Source: Aureimonas flava
GTDB taxonomy: Bacteria > Pseudomonadota > Alphaproteobacteria > Rhizobiales > Rhizobiaceae
Direction: 5' to 3'
DNA length: 64,000 nt
NCBI RefSeq assembly: GCF_003583935.1
Contig: NZ_QYRN01000001.1
Coordinates: 186,001 to 250,000 of the forward strand
In this document: piece after piece, positions 28,379-39,265 of the stretch
How the letters are laid out: every line of letters begins with the position of its first letter
How positions within the stretch are numbered: the first letter of the stretch is position 1
The notes under the pieces: model-generated
What the model was told of the DNA's origin: nothing
Database searches by the model: none
Seen by the model: only the letters and a program-made list of their open reading frames with translations
Made by a program: the position numbers and the translations under genes

Positions 28379-29326
28379 TCAGGCGTTGCCGTCGCGGCGC
28401 TTCTCGAACAGGGCGGCGAGCTCGGCGTCCGGCTGGGCGGGAAGCGCGATCGCCAGCGTCGCCAGGATGTCGCCGCGTCCGCCGTCCTTGCGCGTGAGGC
28501 CCTTGCCCTTGAGCCGCAGGGTGCGACCCGATGTCGTCCAGGGCTGGATCTTGGTCGCCACGCGCCCTTCCAGCGTCTCGATCGTCACTCGGCCGCCGAG
28601 CACGGCGGTTTCCAGATCGACGTCCTGCTCCAGGAGGAGGTCGCGCCCGGACACGGCGAAGCGTGCGTGGTCGGCGAAGGAGATCGTCACCAGCGCGTCG
28701 CCCGGCGGGCCTCCGTTGAAGACGGCCGGCTGTCCCTGACCGCGCAGGCGGATCACCTGTCCGTCCTCGACGCCTTCGGGCAGGCGAATCGCCAGCCGCT
28801 TTCCGTTCGGAAACACCGCCTCGACCTTCTCGTCCGAAACGACGTCCTCCAGCCGCACCTTCAGAACCGCGTTGATGTCGTCGCCCTTGGACGGCGTGTT
28901 GCGGGCGGCGGTGAAGCCGGAGCGCGCGCCGCGCTTGGCGCCGAAGGCCTGCTCGAAGAAATCGCCGAAGATGTTCTCGGCGCCCGGAAAGTCGGCGCCA
29001 CCGCCGCCGCGGAAGTCGAACGAGCCGCCGTTCGAGCCCGCACCGAAGGGCGCGCCGCCGGCGGCCCCGCCACCGCCGAAACCGGAGAAGCCCTGGAACT
29101 TGGCCTTGCCCTCGGCGTCGATCTCTCCGCGGTCGAACTGCCCGCGCTTCTCCTTGTCGCCCAGGATCTCGTAGGCCTGGTTGGCCTCGTTGAAGCGCGC
29201 GCTGGCGCCGGCGTCGTCGCCGTTGGCGTCGGGATGATACTTCTTGGCCAGCTTGCGGAAGGCGGACTTGATCTCCGCCTCGCTGGCAGTGCGGGCCACG
29301 CCGAGAACGGTGTAAGGGTCGCGCAT
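28379..29326 (-). CDS. DnaJ-like curved-DNA-binding-type co-chaperone (CbpA class)
   Basis: A 315-residue type II J-domain protein. The J domain is residues 1-70 with the HPD motif in AKKYHPDANG; a Gly/Phe-rich region (about 75-130, FSGFGGGGAAGG) follows; two C-terminal beta-sandwich substrate domains run from about 140 to 300. It has no zinc-finger CxxCxGxG repeats, which sets it apart from true DnaJ and fits CbpA. It should stimulate DnaK ATPase. A TATAAA -10-like element at 29408-29413 is just upstream. fabI follows on the same strand. Confidence 0.9.
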   Translation of the reverse strand: MRDPYTVLGVARTASEAEIKSAFRKLAKKYHPDANGDDAGASARFNEANQAYEILGDKEKRGQFDRGEIDAEGKAKFQGFSGFGGGGAAGGAPFGAGSNGGSFDFRGGGGADFPGAENIFGDFFEQAFGAKRGARSGFTAARNTPSKGDDINAVLKVRLEDVVSDEKVEAVFPNGKRLAIRLPEGVEDGQVIRLRGQGQPAVFNGGPPGDALVTISFADHARFAVSGRDLLLEQDVDLETAVLGGRVTIETLEGRVATKIQPWTTSGRTLRLKGKGLTRKDGGRGDILATLAIALPAQPDAELAALFEKRRDGNA

Positions 29327-29407
29327 TCGGGATCGGGTTCCTGGTGGCCGGAGCTGGGTCTCCCGCGGGCATCATCGGGAATCGCCCGGTGGGCCGGGCG
29401 ACGGTCG

Positions 29408-29439
29408 TTTATATGGCTAGCTCTCGCGCGAAATTGAAG
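29408..29439 (-). promoter_or_regulatory. candidate promoter of the CbpA-like gene, possibly heat-shock type
   Basis: On the minus strand CCATATAAAC gives TATAAA (29408-29413), a 5/6 match to a -10 hexamer and the best I saw in the window. CTTCAA lies upstream (29434-29439). CTTC with CCATAT resembles a sigma-32 promoter, but the spacing (19 bp) is longer and the G of CTTG is replaced, so the sigma factor is uncertain. Confidence 0.4.
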
Positions 29440-29468
29440 TGGGACGCGCCGATCGGCGCCCCGGCGCC

Positions 29469-29891
29469 CTACTGGTCTTCGGAGAAGCGCGTCAGCGTCC
29501 ACTCGCCCTGGCCGGTGGTGCAGGCCTCGCCGTCGTAGAGGGCCACGCCGTCGAATCGCTGGCGCGACGTCTTGAACTGGCGGCACACGGCGTCGCCGGC
29601 CCGCGTTTCCCGAATCGCCGTGATGGTGCCGCTGGCACCGGTGTCGGCGTTCGACCAGGCGAGGGGGGCGGTATCCATCTTGGCGATGTCGGCCGCCGAG
29701 ACGGCGTTGCGCACCGTGCGGCTGTCCGAGAGCGTGTCGGCCGCCGCCGCCGGATCCACCGGGGGAATCGATGCTGTGGTGATGCTCCGATCGACGGCGA
29801 CCTCTTCCAGCGCCTTGCCGCTGATCACCGTGCAGCCCGACAGGCTCGCCACGACGAGACAGGCGAGGGCGAGGCGCGTTCCTTCCATCAT
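29469..29891 (-). CDS. RT0821/Lpp0805 family surface lipoprotein
   Basis: A 140-residue predicted lipoprotein: the signal peptide ends in the lipobox LSGC with Cys20 as the lipid-bearing residue. The mature part has the family pattern LAWSNADTGASGTITAI ... CRQFKTS ... YDGEACTTGQGEWTL, which matches the RT0821/Lpp0805 surface proteins of alphaproteobacteria (16-kDa antigen-like, unknown function). Two adjacent ATGs (29891 and 29888) are possible starts. It is divergent from pdxH, with 76 bp between starts. The 142 bp between it and the CbpA-like gene hold that gene's promoter and a perfect 14-bp palindrome GCGCCGATCGGCGC. Confidence 0.75.
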   Translation of the reverse strand: MMEGTRLALACLVVASLSGCTVISGKALEEVAVDRSITTASIPPVDPAAAADTLSDSRTVRNAVSAADIAKMDTAPLAWSNADTGASGTITAIRETRAGDAVCRQFKTSRQRFDGVALYDGEACTTGQGEWTLTRFSEDQ

Positions 29892-29967
29892 CGAAACTCG
29901 GCCTTTGCCGCCGGAAGGACCTGACGTAGGAACCGGCGGATCATCATTCGGAAAATCGGACCCAAGA

Positions 29968-30585
29968 ATGAACAAGTCGACCTTAATGTTCGGTGAAGGC
30001 GGTTTGCCGCTGGACCCTTACGAAGCCCTGGCGATCTGGCTCCGGGACGCGGAGGAGACGGAGATCAACGACCCGACGGCGATGGCGCTGGCCAGCGTCG
30101 ACGCCGATGGTCTGCCCGATGTGCGGATGGTGCTCCTGAAGGGGTTCGACGCGCGGGGACTCGTGTTCTACACCAATTTCGAAAGCCGCAAAGGGGAACA
30201 GATCCTGGCCAGCCGCAAGGCCGCCCTCTGCATGCATTGGAAGAGCCGGCGGCGGCAGTTCCGCGCTCGCGGGCCGGTGGAGATCGTCACGCAGGACGAG
30301 GCGAACGCCTATTTCGAGGGACGTCCCCACGGCAGCCGCATCGGTGCCTGGGCCTCGCAGCAGAGCCGGCCGCTGGCGAGCCGCGCCGTGCTGGAAGCGC
30401 AGGTCGCCGAGGTCGAGGCCACCTACGGAGAGGACGTGCCGCGCCCCCCGCACTGGTCGGGTTTCCGCATCATGCCGACCGAGATCGAGTTCTGGCAGGA
30501 CGGCGAGTTCCGCCTGCACGACCGGTTCCGCTTCGAGCGGGCCGCCGGCACGCGCGAATGGGCGATCGAGCGGCTCTATCCCTGA
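29968..30585 (+). CDS. pdxH: pyridoxamine 5'-phosphate oxidase
   Basis: A 205-residue FMN enzyme that oxidises pyridoxine- and pyridoxamine-5'-phosphate to pyridoxal phosphate. Typical blocks: DPTAMALASVDADGLPDVRMVLLK, FYTNFESRKGEQI, LCMHWKSRRRQFRARG, and the C-terminal FRIMPTEIEFWQDGEFRLHDR followed by WAIERLYP. Length is normal. ATG at 29968 is used; ATG at 29986 would also give an intact protein. Convergent with tldD, 30 bp between stops. PLP made here serves thrC among other enzymes. Confidence 0.96.
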   Translation: MNKSTLMFGEGGLPLDPYEALAIWLRDAEETEINDPTAMALASVDADGLPDVRMVLLKGFDARGLVFYTNFESRKGEQILASRKAALCMHWKSRRRQFRARGPVEIVTQDEANAYFEGRPHGSRIGAWASQQSRPLASRAVLEAQVAEVEATYGEDVPRPPHWSGFRIMPTEIEFWQDGEFRLHDRFRFERAAGTREWAIERLYP

Positions 30586-30615
30586 GCCGACAGGCCGCCG
30601 GATGGACGCAGGGCG

Positions 30616-32034
30616 TCACGCCTCCGTGCCGCCCACGGTCATCTGATCCATGCGCAGGTGAGGCTGGCCGACGCCGACCGGCACCCATTGGCCGGACTTG
30701 CCGCAATTGCCGATCCCGAGATCGAGCGCGGCGTCGTTGCCCACCATCGAGACGCGATGCATCGCGTCCGGCCCGTTGCCGATCAGCATGGCGCCCTTCA
30801 AGGGCTCGCACACCTTGCCGTCACGGATGCGGTAGGCCTCGGTGCAGTTGAACACGAACTTGCCGGAGGTGATGTCCACCTGTCCGCCGTTGAAAGACAC
30901 GGCATAGACGCCGTCCTTGACGGAGGCCAGGATCTCCTCGGGCGCGTGCGGCCCGTTCAGCATCATCGTGTTGGTCATGCGCGGCATCGGCGCGTGCGCG
31001 AAGGACTGGCGGCGTCCGTTGCCGGTCGCCTCCATGCCCATCAGCCGGGCGTTCTGCCGGTCCTGCATGTAGTTCACGAGCTTGCCGTCCTCGATCAGCA
31101 CCGTCCGGTTGGTGGGCGTGCCCTCGTCGTCGACCGACAGCGACCCGCGCCGTTCGGCGATCGTGCCGTCGTCCACGACGGTCACACCGCGCGCGGCGAC
31201 CTGCTGCCCGAGCAGGCCGGAGAAGGCCGAGGTCTTCTTGCGGTTGTAGTCGCCTTCCAGGCCGTGGCCCACCGCCTCGTGCAGCATGACGCCCGGCCAG
31301 CCCGCGGCCAGCACGGTGTCGAACGTGCCGGCCGGAGCCGGGACGGCCTCGAGGTTGAGCCGCGCCTGACGCAGCGCCTCGTCGGCAATGGCGCGCCAGC
31401 CGCCGCCATCCAGCAGGCGGAGGAACCCGTGCCGTCCGCCAGCGCCGCCCGAGCCGCTCTCCTGCCGGTCGCCCCGCCCGGCGACCACGGAGACGTTGAG
31501 CCGGACGAGCGGGCGAACGTCCCGCACGAGGCGCCCGTCCGATCGGAGGATCTCCACGACCTGCCACTGCGAGGCGAGCGACACGCTGACCTGCCGTACG
31601 GCTTCGTCCGTTCCGCGAAGATAGGCGTCGATCTCGGCGAGAAGCTTCACCTTTTCAGCGAAGGACGGCTCGGGAATCGGGTTTTCGGCGCCGTAGAGAT
31701 GACGGTTCGTGCCCTTGGGGGATTCGGCGGCGACGCCCGAATGGCCGGCGCGCACCGCGCCCACCGCCGAGGCGGCGCGCCCGAGCGCGGCGGCCGACAG
31801 GTCGCCGGAATGGGCGAAGCCGATCGCCTCGCCCGCGACGCAGCGCAGGCCGAATCCCTGCTCGGTCGAGAAGTCGCCGGCCTTCAGCCGCCCGTTGTCG
31901 AACAGGAGAGATTCCTGCTCGCGATATTCCATGAAGAGTTCGCCGTCGTCCGCGCCGTGCAGCGTCCGGGAGACGACGCCTTCCACTTCCGCGCGCGACA
32001 GGTCGAAGAGGTCGATCAGGGAAGAAGCCATCAT
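30616..32034 (-). CDS. tldD: TldD family metalloprotease
   Basis: A 472-residue PmbA/TldD family protein. With PmbA (TldE) it forms a protease that degrades unfolded or peptide substrates, known in E. coli for microcin maturation and CcdA turnover. The zinc motif H252-E253-AVG-H257 is in MLHEAVGHGLEGDYNRK, followed by the conserved DEGTPTNRTVLIEDG and the C-terminal block VGNDAALDLGIGNCGKSGQWVP. The partner gene is not in this window. The first two codons are both ATG. It precedes the ialB gene on the same strand in genome order, a neighbourhood I recall from other rhizobia. Confidence 0.95.
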   Translation of the reverse strand: MMASSLIDLFDLSRAEVEGVVSRTLHGADDGELFMEYREQESLLFDNGRLKAGDFSTEQGFGLRCVAGEAIGFAHSGDLSAAALGRAASAVGAVRAGHSGVAAESPKGTNRHLYGAENPIPEPSFAEKVKLLAEIDAYLRGTDEAVRQVSVSLASQWQVVEILRSDGRLVRDVRPLVRLNVSVVAGRGDRQESGSGGAGGRHGFLRLLDGGGWRAIADEALRQARLNLEAVPAPAGTFDTVLAAGWPGVMLHEAVGHGLEGDYNRKKTSAFSGLLGQQVAARGVTVVDDGTIAERRGSLSVDDEGTPTNRTVLIEDGKLVNYMQDRQNARLMGMEATGNGRRQSFAHAPMPRMTNTMMLNGPHAPEEILASVKDGVYAVSFNGGQVDITSGKFVFNCTEAYRIRDGKVCEPLKGAMLIGNGPDAMHRVSMVGNDAALDLGIGNCGKSGQWVPVGVGQPHLRMDQMTVGGTEA

Positions 32035-32118
32035 CCGCTCCGCTGGCCTTCGATGTGTCCGGCACAGATAGGCGGGCGGGCCGGCGATGTCACGCCGCGG
32101 GGGCGGGCGGGGCCGGCG

Positions 32119-32616
32119 TCAGGGCAGCGCGTCGAACCCCTCGCGGAAACCGTTCAGGTCCACCGGGATGCCGATTCCCTCCTCGGGAGTCTGGAACACG
32201 ATGAAGGTGGCGGACTTGCCGGTCGACAACGTGTCGCGCAGCGTGTCCTCCAGGATCACCTCGGCATAGCAGCCGTCCTCGAAGCAGCGCACGAACTGGG
32301 CGCGGCCGATGTCCTTGCCGTCCACGTAGAGGCCGAGGCCGTTGGGCAGGAGGATGCCGAGGGGGGCGAGCACGCGCAGGATGCGCGCCTTGCCGTCCGC
32401 CGTCTTCAGCGCGAGGACCGAAAGCCCGACCTCGGGCCGGTCCTCCGCGACGACGTTCTGCAGGAGGGCGCACTGCTCGCCCGCCGCGCCGGCCGGCTGG
32501 TCGCACACCACAGCCCAGGCCCCGTGCTGCGACTTGACCGTGCCGGTCTGCGCCTGCGCTGCGGCGGTCAAGAGGAAGGGGAGGGCGGCCAGCGCCGTGG
32601 CGATCTTGAGCTTCAT
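32119..32616 (-). CDS. invasion-associated locus B (IalB) family protein
   Basis: A 165-residue exported protein with a signal peptide (about 1-21, ending AQAQ) and the IalB fold: GAWAVVCDQPAGAAGEQCALLQN, a middle LGILLPNGLGLYVDGKDIGRAQF, CFEDGCYAEVILED, and SATFIVF. Four cysteines could make two periplasmic disulfides. IalB was first linked to erythrocyte invasion by Bartonella, but homologs are widespread in free-living rhizobia and their role is unknown. It ends 84 bp before tldD on the same strand and is divergent from ctaC. Confidence 0.88.
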   Translation of the reverse strand: MKLKIATALAALPFLLTAAAQAQTGTVKSQHGAWAVVCDQPAGAAGEQCALLQNVVAEDRPEVGLSVLALKTADGKARILRVLAPLGILLPNGLGLYVDGKDIGRAQFVRCFEDGCYAEVILEDTLRDTLSTGKSATFIVFQTPEEGIGIPVDLNGFREGFDALP

Positions 32617-32939
32617 CGTTTCCTTCCAGGCACGGGCCGGCGGGCTGCAGGCGGCTCCGCTTCCGTGCGCGAAATTAACCAACGCCTCCCGCCGCGTCGA
32701 GCCTGCGCCGCCAGCTTCGGGCAACGCTCCGCCCGCCGCGCGGATCGGCTGCAACATTCGCACTATGTCGCAAGGAGTCGTGTCGCCCGCTTGTTGCGAA
32801 AGGGGCGGTTTCATGGTTGAAGCGCACGAGGTACCTGCACATTAGCGGCATTCGATTTTGCGGCCCATGCGCCCCGATCCGATCCCGTGATAGGGTCGCG
32901 GACCGTGGGAAGAAAAGCCTGCCACGAGGGAGAGCATTC
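32617..32939. promoter_or_regulatory. divergent intergenic region between ialB and ctaC
   Basis: This 323-bp gap must hold the promoters of ialB and of the cytochrome oxidase operon. I see no gene in it. A weak sigma-70-like pair is TTGAAG (32817-32822) and CATTAG (32840-32845), 17 bp apart, about 95 bp before ctaC. TTAACCAA at 32675-32682 is one base away from a CtrA half site but is probably chance. Confidence 0.4.
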
Positions 32940-35506
<2,567 letters not shown>

Positions 35507-35524
35507 CCGGCGGCCGAGAAGATC

Positions 35525-35546
35525 GATCCCGGCTCCGGCCGGGATC
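35525..35546 (+). repeat. intercistronic hairpin between ctaD and ctaB
   Basis: GATCCCGGC and GCCGGGATC form a perfect 9-bp stem around a TCCG loop (UUCG-class tetraloop-like). No T-run follows, so it is more likely an mRNA-stabilising or partial-attenuation element than a full terminator. A smaller GGCGCC/GGCGCC stem lies at 35576-35593. Confidence 0.55.
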
Positions 35547-35623
35547 ACCCGTCTGAACCATCGGCCACGGTTCGTGGCGCCCTCGTCGGCGCCCCGCGCC
35601 CGCCGATCGGATCCGCGAGAGGC

Positions 35624-36574
35624 ATGACGTTGAGCGCCATCGATTTTTCCGCTGCGAGCGAAGCGCGTCCCGGCATCAGCCTGGCCGAGCCGGGCGACTA
35701 CTTCGCCCTTCTCAAGCCGCGCGTGATGTCGCTCGTGGTTCTCACCGCCGCGACCGGTCTCCTCGCGGCGCCTGCCGGCATGAACCCGGTGCTCGCCTTT
35801 GTGTCGCTTCTTGCCATCGCGCTGGGCGCCGGGGGCTCTGGCGCTCTGAACATGTGGTACGACCGCGACATCGACCGCGTCATGACCCGCACCGCCGGGC
35901 GCCCGGTTCCCTCCGGCCGCGTCGCGCCGGAGAACGCGCTCGCCTTCGGTCTCGCGCTGTCGGTCTTCTCCGTGATGCTGCTGGGCTTGGCCGCCAACTG
36001 GTTCGCGGCCGCCTTCCTCGCCTTCACCATCGCCTTCTACGCCGTGTTCTACACGATGTGGCTGAAGCGGAGCACCGCGCAGAACATCGTCATCGGCGGC
36101 GCCGCCGGCTCGTTCCCGCCGATGGTCGCCTGGGCGGCCGCGACGGGCGGCGTATCCTGGGAAGGCTTCGTGCTTTTCCTCGTCATCTTCCTCTGGACGC
36201 CGCCGCACTTCTGGGCGCTTGCGCTCTTCAAGATGAAGGACTATGGCGCCGCCGGCATCCCGATGCTGCCGAACGTCGCGGGCGAACGCTCGACGCGGCG
36301 CCACATCTTCGCCTATTCGCTCGTCCTCGCGCCGGTGGGCGTCCTGCCCGCCGTGCTCGGCTTCGCCAGCCCCGTCTATGGCGTCGTCGCCGCGCTGCTG
36401 GGACTGAACTTCGTCCGCCTCGCGCACCGCGTGCTGCGCATGCCGGACGGCGACGTCGCGATGGTGCCGGCCAAGCGTCTCTTCGCCTTCTCGATCCTCT
36501 ATCTCTTCGCGCTGTTCGCATGGCTTCTGGCGGAGGGCGTGCTGAGCCATGTCTGGGGGCTGCATGTCGCCTGA
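35624..36574 (+). CDS. ctaB: protoheme IX farnesyltransferase (heme O synthase)
   Basis: A 316-residue membrane prenyltransferase that adds a farnesyl group to heme b to give heme O, the precursor of heme a for ctaD. It has the Asp-rich motif [23 protein letters not shown] and the second loop [19 protein letters not shown], plus [16 protein letters not shown]-type [18 protein letters not shown] at the start. About nine helices. Its last 11 bases overlap the start of the small membrane protein gene, in another frame. Confidence 0.95.
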   Translation: MTLSAIDFSAASEARPGISLAEPGDYFALLKPRVMSLVVLTAATGLLAAPAGMNPVLAFVSLLAIALGAGGSGALNMWYDRDIDRVMTRTAGRPVPSGRVAPENALAFGLALSVFSVMLLGLAANWFAAAFLAFTIAFYAVFYTMWLKRSTAQNIVIGGAAGSFPPMVAWAAATGGVSWEGFVLFLVIFLWTPPHFWALALFKMKDYGAAGIPMLPNVAGERSTRRHIFAYSLVLAPVGVLPAVLGFASPVYGVVAALLGLNFVRLAHRVLRMPDGDVAMVPAKRLFAFSILYLFALFAWLLAEGVLSHVWGLHVA

Positions 36575-36719
36575 TGTCCGCGACGAGACCGTCCGCCTGA
36601 CGGACGCCGAGGCGCGCGCCCGCCGCCGCCGGTCGCTGGCGATCGGCCTGGTGCTGGCTGTGCTCGTCGTCCTGTTCTACGTCGTCAGCCTGTTCCGCAT
36701 CGCAGGAGGGGGCGCGTGA
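36564..36719 (+). CDS. small CoxF-like single-span membrane protein
   Basis: A 51-residue protein reading from ATG at 36564 to TGA at 36719, overlapping the end of ctaB by 11 bp and the start of ctaG by 4 bp. The first half is charged ([18 protein letters not shown]), the second is one membrane helix ([24 protein letters not shown]). Small proteins of this build sit between ctaB and ctaG in many alphaproteobacteria and are labelled CoxF; a role in oxidase assembly is inferred from position only. The Arg-rich stretch before the helix predicts a cytoplasmic N-terminus. Confidence 0.82.
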   Translation: MSPDVRDETVRLTDAEARARRRRSLAIGLVLAVLVVLFYVVSLFRIAGGGA

Positions 36720-37327
36720 GCGCCGGTCCTCGCCGCACGCCCGCGGAAGCGGCGCGCCACGCCCGTACGATCGCGCTCGGCTGCGGGCTGTTCGTCTTCG
36801 GCATGGTCGGCGCCGCCTATGCTTCCGTCCCGCTCTACAAGCTGTTCTGTCAGGTGACCGGCTACGGCGGCACCACGCAGCGCGCCGAGACGGCCTCCAC
36901 CACGGTGGTGGACCAGCCCGTCACCGTTCGCTTCGACGCCAACGCGTCGGCGCAGGTGCCCTGGACCTTCCAGCCGCTGGAGCGCCAGATCACGCTGAAG
37001 CTCGGCGAGACGCGCCAGACCGCCTATCGGGTGCGCAACCGTTCGGACAGGGCGGTGACCGCCCAGGCCACGTTCAACGTGACCCCGCTGACGGCGGGCA
37101 TCTACTTCAACAAGGTGCAGTGCTTCTGCTTCACCGAGCAGACGCTGAAGCCGGGCGAGGAGGTCGACATGCCGGTCGTGTTCTTCGTCGATCCGGCGAT
37201 CCGCGACGATCCGGACCTCGAGGAGGTGCCGACCATCACCCTGTCCTATACGTTCTTCCCGGTGGCGGATCCGAAGACGCCGGTCGCATCGGCGACGAAG
37301 GACGCGGGCGCGGCGCAGGGGCTATGA
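36716..37327 (+). CDS. ctaG: cytochrome c oxidase assembly protein CtaG/Cox11
   Basis: A 203-residue Cox11-type copper chaperone that delivers Cu to the CuB site of subunit I. One N-terminal membrane helix (about 18-40) is followed by YKLFCQVTGYGGTTQ, and the copper-binding C136-F-C138 motif is in VQCFCFTEQTLKPGE; VVFFVDPAI and ITLSYTFF follow as usual. The start is a GTG overlapping the preceding stop (GTGA). ctaE begins 110 bp later. Confidence 0.95.
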   Translation: MSAGPRRTPAEAARHARTIALGCGLFVFGMVGAAYASVPLYKLFCQVTGYGGTTQRAETASTTVVDQPVTVRFDANASAQVPWTFQPLERQITLKLGETRQTAYRVRNRSDRAVTAQATFNVTPLTAGIYFNKVQCFCFTEQTLKPGEEVDMPVVFFVDPAIRDDPDLEEVPTITLSYTFFPVADPKTPVASATKDAGAAQGL

Positions 37328-37437
37328 CGAAACCGCCGGAACGTCGGGGGACGGAACGGCGGCGGACAACGGGAATTTGACATCCAGCCGCATAGGCTGC
37401 CCAAATCCGGGGCGATGCGGGACAAGTGGGACGGACC

Positions 37438-38316
37438 ATGGCTGACACGCATATCAAGCATCACGACTACCACGTCATCGAGCCCAGCCCTTGGCCGTTC
37501 GTCGCCTCCGTCGGCGCGTTCTTCCTCCTGTTCGGCGCGGTGGGCCTGTTCCGCTTCGTGGCGGGAACGCCGTTCAACATCTTCGGCATGAATCTCGCGA
37601 CGCCGTGGATCTTCGCGATCGGTCTCGCCATCGTCCTCTACACGATGTTCGCCTGGTGGTCGGACACGATCAAGGAAAGCCACGAGGGGCACCACACGCC
37701 CGTCGTGTCGCTGCACCTGCGCTACGGCATGATCATGTTCATCGCCTCCGAGGTGATGTTCTTCGTGGCGTGGTTCTGGGCCTTCTTCGACGCCAGCCTG
37801 TTCCCGCACGAGGCGGTGCAGGCGGCTCGCGTCCAGGCGCTGGGCGGCCAGTGGCCGCCGGTCGGCATCGCGGTGATCGACCCGCTGCACCTGCCGCTCT
37901 TCAACACGATCACGCTGCTCCTGTCCGGCACAACCGCGACCTGGGCGCACCATGCGATGCTGGAGAACGACCGCAAGTCGCTGATCACCGGGCTCGCGCT
38001 GACCGTCGCCCTCGGCGCGATCTTCTCCTACGTCCAGTTCTATGAATACGCCCATGCCCCGTTCGCCTTCTCCGGGTCGATCTACGGCGCGACCTTCTTC
38101 ATGGCGACGGGCTTCCACGGCTTCCACGTCTTCGTCGGCGTAATCTTCCTCGCCGTCTGCCTGCTGCGCGCGATCCGGGGCCATTTCACCCCGTCCAAGC
38201 ACTTCGGCTTCGAGGCTGCCGCCTGGTACTGGCATTTCGTCGACGTGGTGTGGCTCTTCCTGTTCTTCGCCGTCTACGTGTGGGGCGGCTGGGGCGCCGA
38301 GATCCACCACGGCTGA
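37438..38316 (+). CDS. ctaE: cytochrome c oxidase subunit III
   Basis: A 292-residue seven-helix subunit III of the aa3 oxidase, which stabilises the enzyme during turnover. Characteristic stretches: HHDYHVIEPSPWPF, YGMIMFIASEVMFFVAWFWAFFD, NTITLLLSGTTATWAHHA, FFMATGFHGFHVFVGVIFL and the C-terminal AAAWYWHFVDVVWLFLF. ATG at 37438 is chosen, four codons inside the open frame. A strong terminator 23 bp after the stop ends the oxidase operon. Confidence 0.97.
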   Translation: MADTHIKHHDYHVIEPSPWPFVASVGAFFLLFGAVGLFRFVAGTPFNIFGMNLATPWIFAIGLAIVLYTMFAWWSDTIKESHEGHHTPVVSLHLRYGMIMFIASEVMFFVAWFWAFFDASLFPHEAVQAARVQALGGQWPPVGIAVIDPLHLPLFNTITLLLSGTTATWAHHAMLENDRKSLITGLALTVALGAIFSYVQFYEYAHAPFAFSGSIYGATFFMATGFHGFHVFVGVIFLAVCLLRAIRGHFTPSKHFGFEAAAWYWHFVDVVWLFLFFAVYVWGGWGAEIHHG

Positions 38317-38338
38317 CGCGCCGTCGGGACGGAAACCG

Positions 38339-38367
38339 AAAAGCGGCCGCGACCCGGCCGCTTTTTT
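38339..38367 (+). terminator. rho-independent terminator of the cytochrome oxidase operon
   Basis: AAAAGCGGCCG (38339-38349) pairs perfectly with CGGCCGCTTTT (38355-38365) around a 5-base loop, followed by TT. The 11-bp GC-rich stem with T-run is the best terminator in the window, lying between ctaE and SURF1. Confidence 0.87.
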
Positions 38368-38388
38368 CGTTGAAGGGGACATGCACGG

Positions 38389-39198
38389 GTGGACAAAACG
38401 GCGATGGGCGCGGGCGAGGCGGCGGACGGAGATGAAGGCGGAGCGGCCCGCCCGCTGACGCGCGGCCGCATCGCGGCCGTGGTCGTCCTGTGCCTCGCAG
38501 GCATCGCGATCCTCGTGTCGCTCGGCACCTGGCAGGTCGAGCGGCTGTTCTGGAAGCGCGACCTGATCGCCACCATCGACGCGCGCATTCACGCGGCCCC
38601 CGTCGACGTGTCCGACCTCGCACGACGCGCGGCCGCCGGCGAGGACATCGACTACGTGCCGGTGCGCGCCACGGGGCGGTTCCTGCACGACGGCGAGCGC
38701 TACTTCCTCGCCACGCGAGAGGGCGAGGCCGGCTGGCACGTCCTGACGCCGCTTGCGCTCGAGGACGGCTCCGTCGTCTTCGTGAACCGCGGCTTCGTGC
38801 CCTACGAGCGCAAGGACAAGGCGACGCGCGCGGGCGGCAATCCGCCCGGCGACGTCACGGTGGCGGGGCTCGCACGGGCGGCCCCGACCGCCAAGCCGAA
38901 CTGGTTCGTGCCCGACAACGACCCGGCGAAGAACGCGTTCTTCTGGCGCAGCGTGCCCGAGATGGCGCAAGGGCTCGACCTCCCGGCCGGCAGCCGTCTC
39001 CTGCCGTTCCTGATCGACGCGGGCGAGGGGCAGGTCGGGCCCGAGGCGCCGATCGGCGGCACCACCGTGATCGACATTCCCAACAGCCATCTGGAATACG
39101 CGATCACCTGGTTCAGCCTGGCCTTCGCCCTTCTGGTGATCTTCGTCCTCTTCCTGGTTCATGTCTTCCGGCTGCGGGGTGCGGGGCGCCAGGGGTGA
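38389..39198 (+). CDS. SURF1 family oxidase assembly protein
   Basis: A 269-residue SURF1 protein, needed for correct heme a insertion into aa3 oxidase. It has the two expected helices (about 27-47 and 240-262) flanking a periplasmic domain with [42 protein letters not shown] and [17 protein letters not shown]. The start is taken as GTG at 38389 with AAGGGGA upstream; ATG at 38404 is an alternative. In many rhizobia a DUF983 gene stands between ctaE and SURF1; here there is none. Confidence 0.92.
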   Translation: MDKTAMGAGEAADGDEGGAARPLTRGRIAAVVVLCLAGIAILVSLGTWQVERLFWKRDLIATIDARIHAAPVDVSDLARRAAAGEDIDYVPVRATGRFLHDGERYFLATREGEAGWHVLTPLALEDGSVVFVNRGFVPYERKDKATRAGGNPPGDVTVAGLARAAPTAKPNWFVPDNDPAKNAFFWRSVPEMAQGLDLPAGSRLLPFLIDAGEGQVGPEAPIGGTTVIDIPNSHLEYAITWFSLAFALLVIFVLFLVHVFRLRGAGRQG

Positions 39199-39212
39199 GG
39201 CGCCAGGGTTGA
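39185..39212 (+). repeat. tandem 14-bp repeat over the SURF1 stop codon
   Basis: GGCGCCAGGGGTGA (39185-39198) is followed at once by GGCGCCAGGGTTGA (39199-39212), differing at one base. The first copy includes the stop TGA; the second ends in TTGA, part of a TTGACA box. Confidence 0.8.
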
Positions 39213-39237
39213 CAGGGGCCCCCCCGATCCCTTCATT
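39209..39237 (+). promoter_or_regulatory. candidate promoter of ispH
   Basis: TTGACA (39209-39214) is a perfect -35 hexamer. The best -10 at 17-bp spacing is TTCATT (39232-39237), only a 3/6 match, so the prediction rests mainly on the -35 box. The ispH start is about 29 bp further on. Confidence 0.33.
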
Positions 39238-39265
39238 CGCGCCGAATGCTTCCCTGGAGACGACG

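Noticed and set aside
32675-32682. TTAACCAA in the ialB-ctaC gap as a CtrA site.
   Set aside because: One mismatch in a short half site with no second half and no cell-cycle link of the neighbours; expected by chance.
37324-37380. An 18-codon ATG frame overlapping the ctaG stop.
   Set aside because: Too short, very basic and without any hydrophobic or conserved feature; it looks like chance in the ctaG-ctaE spacer.
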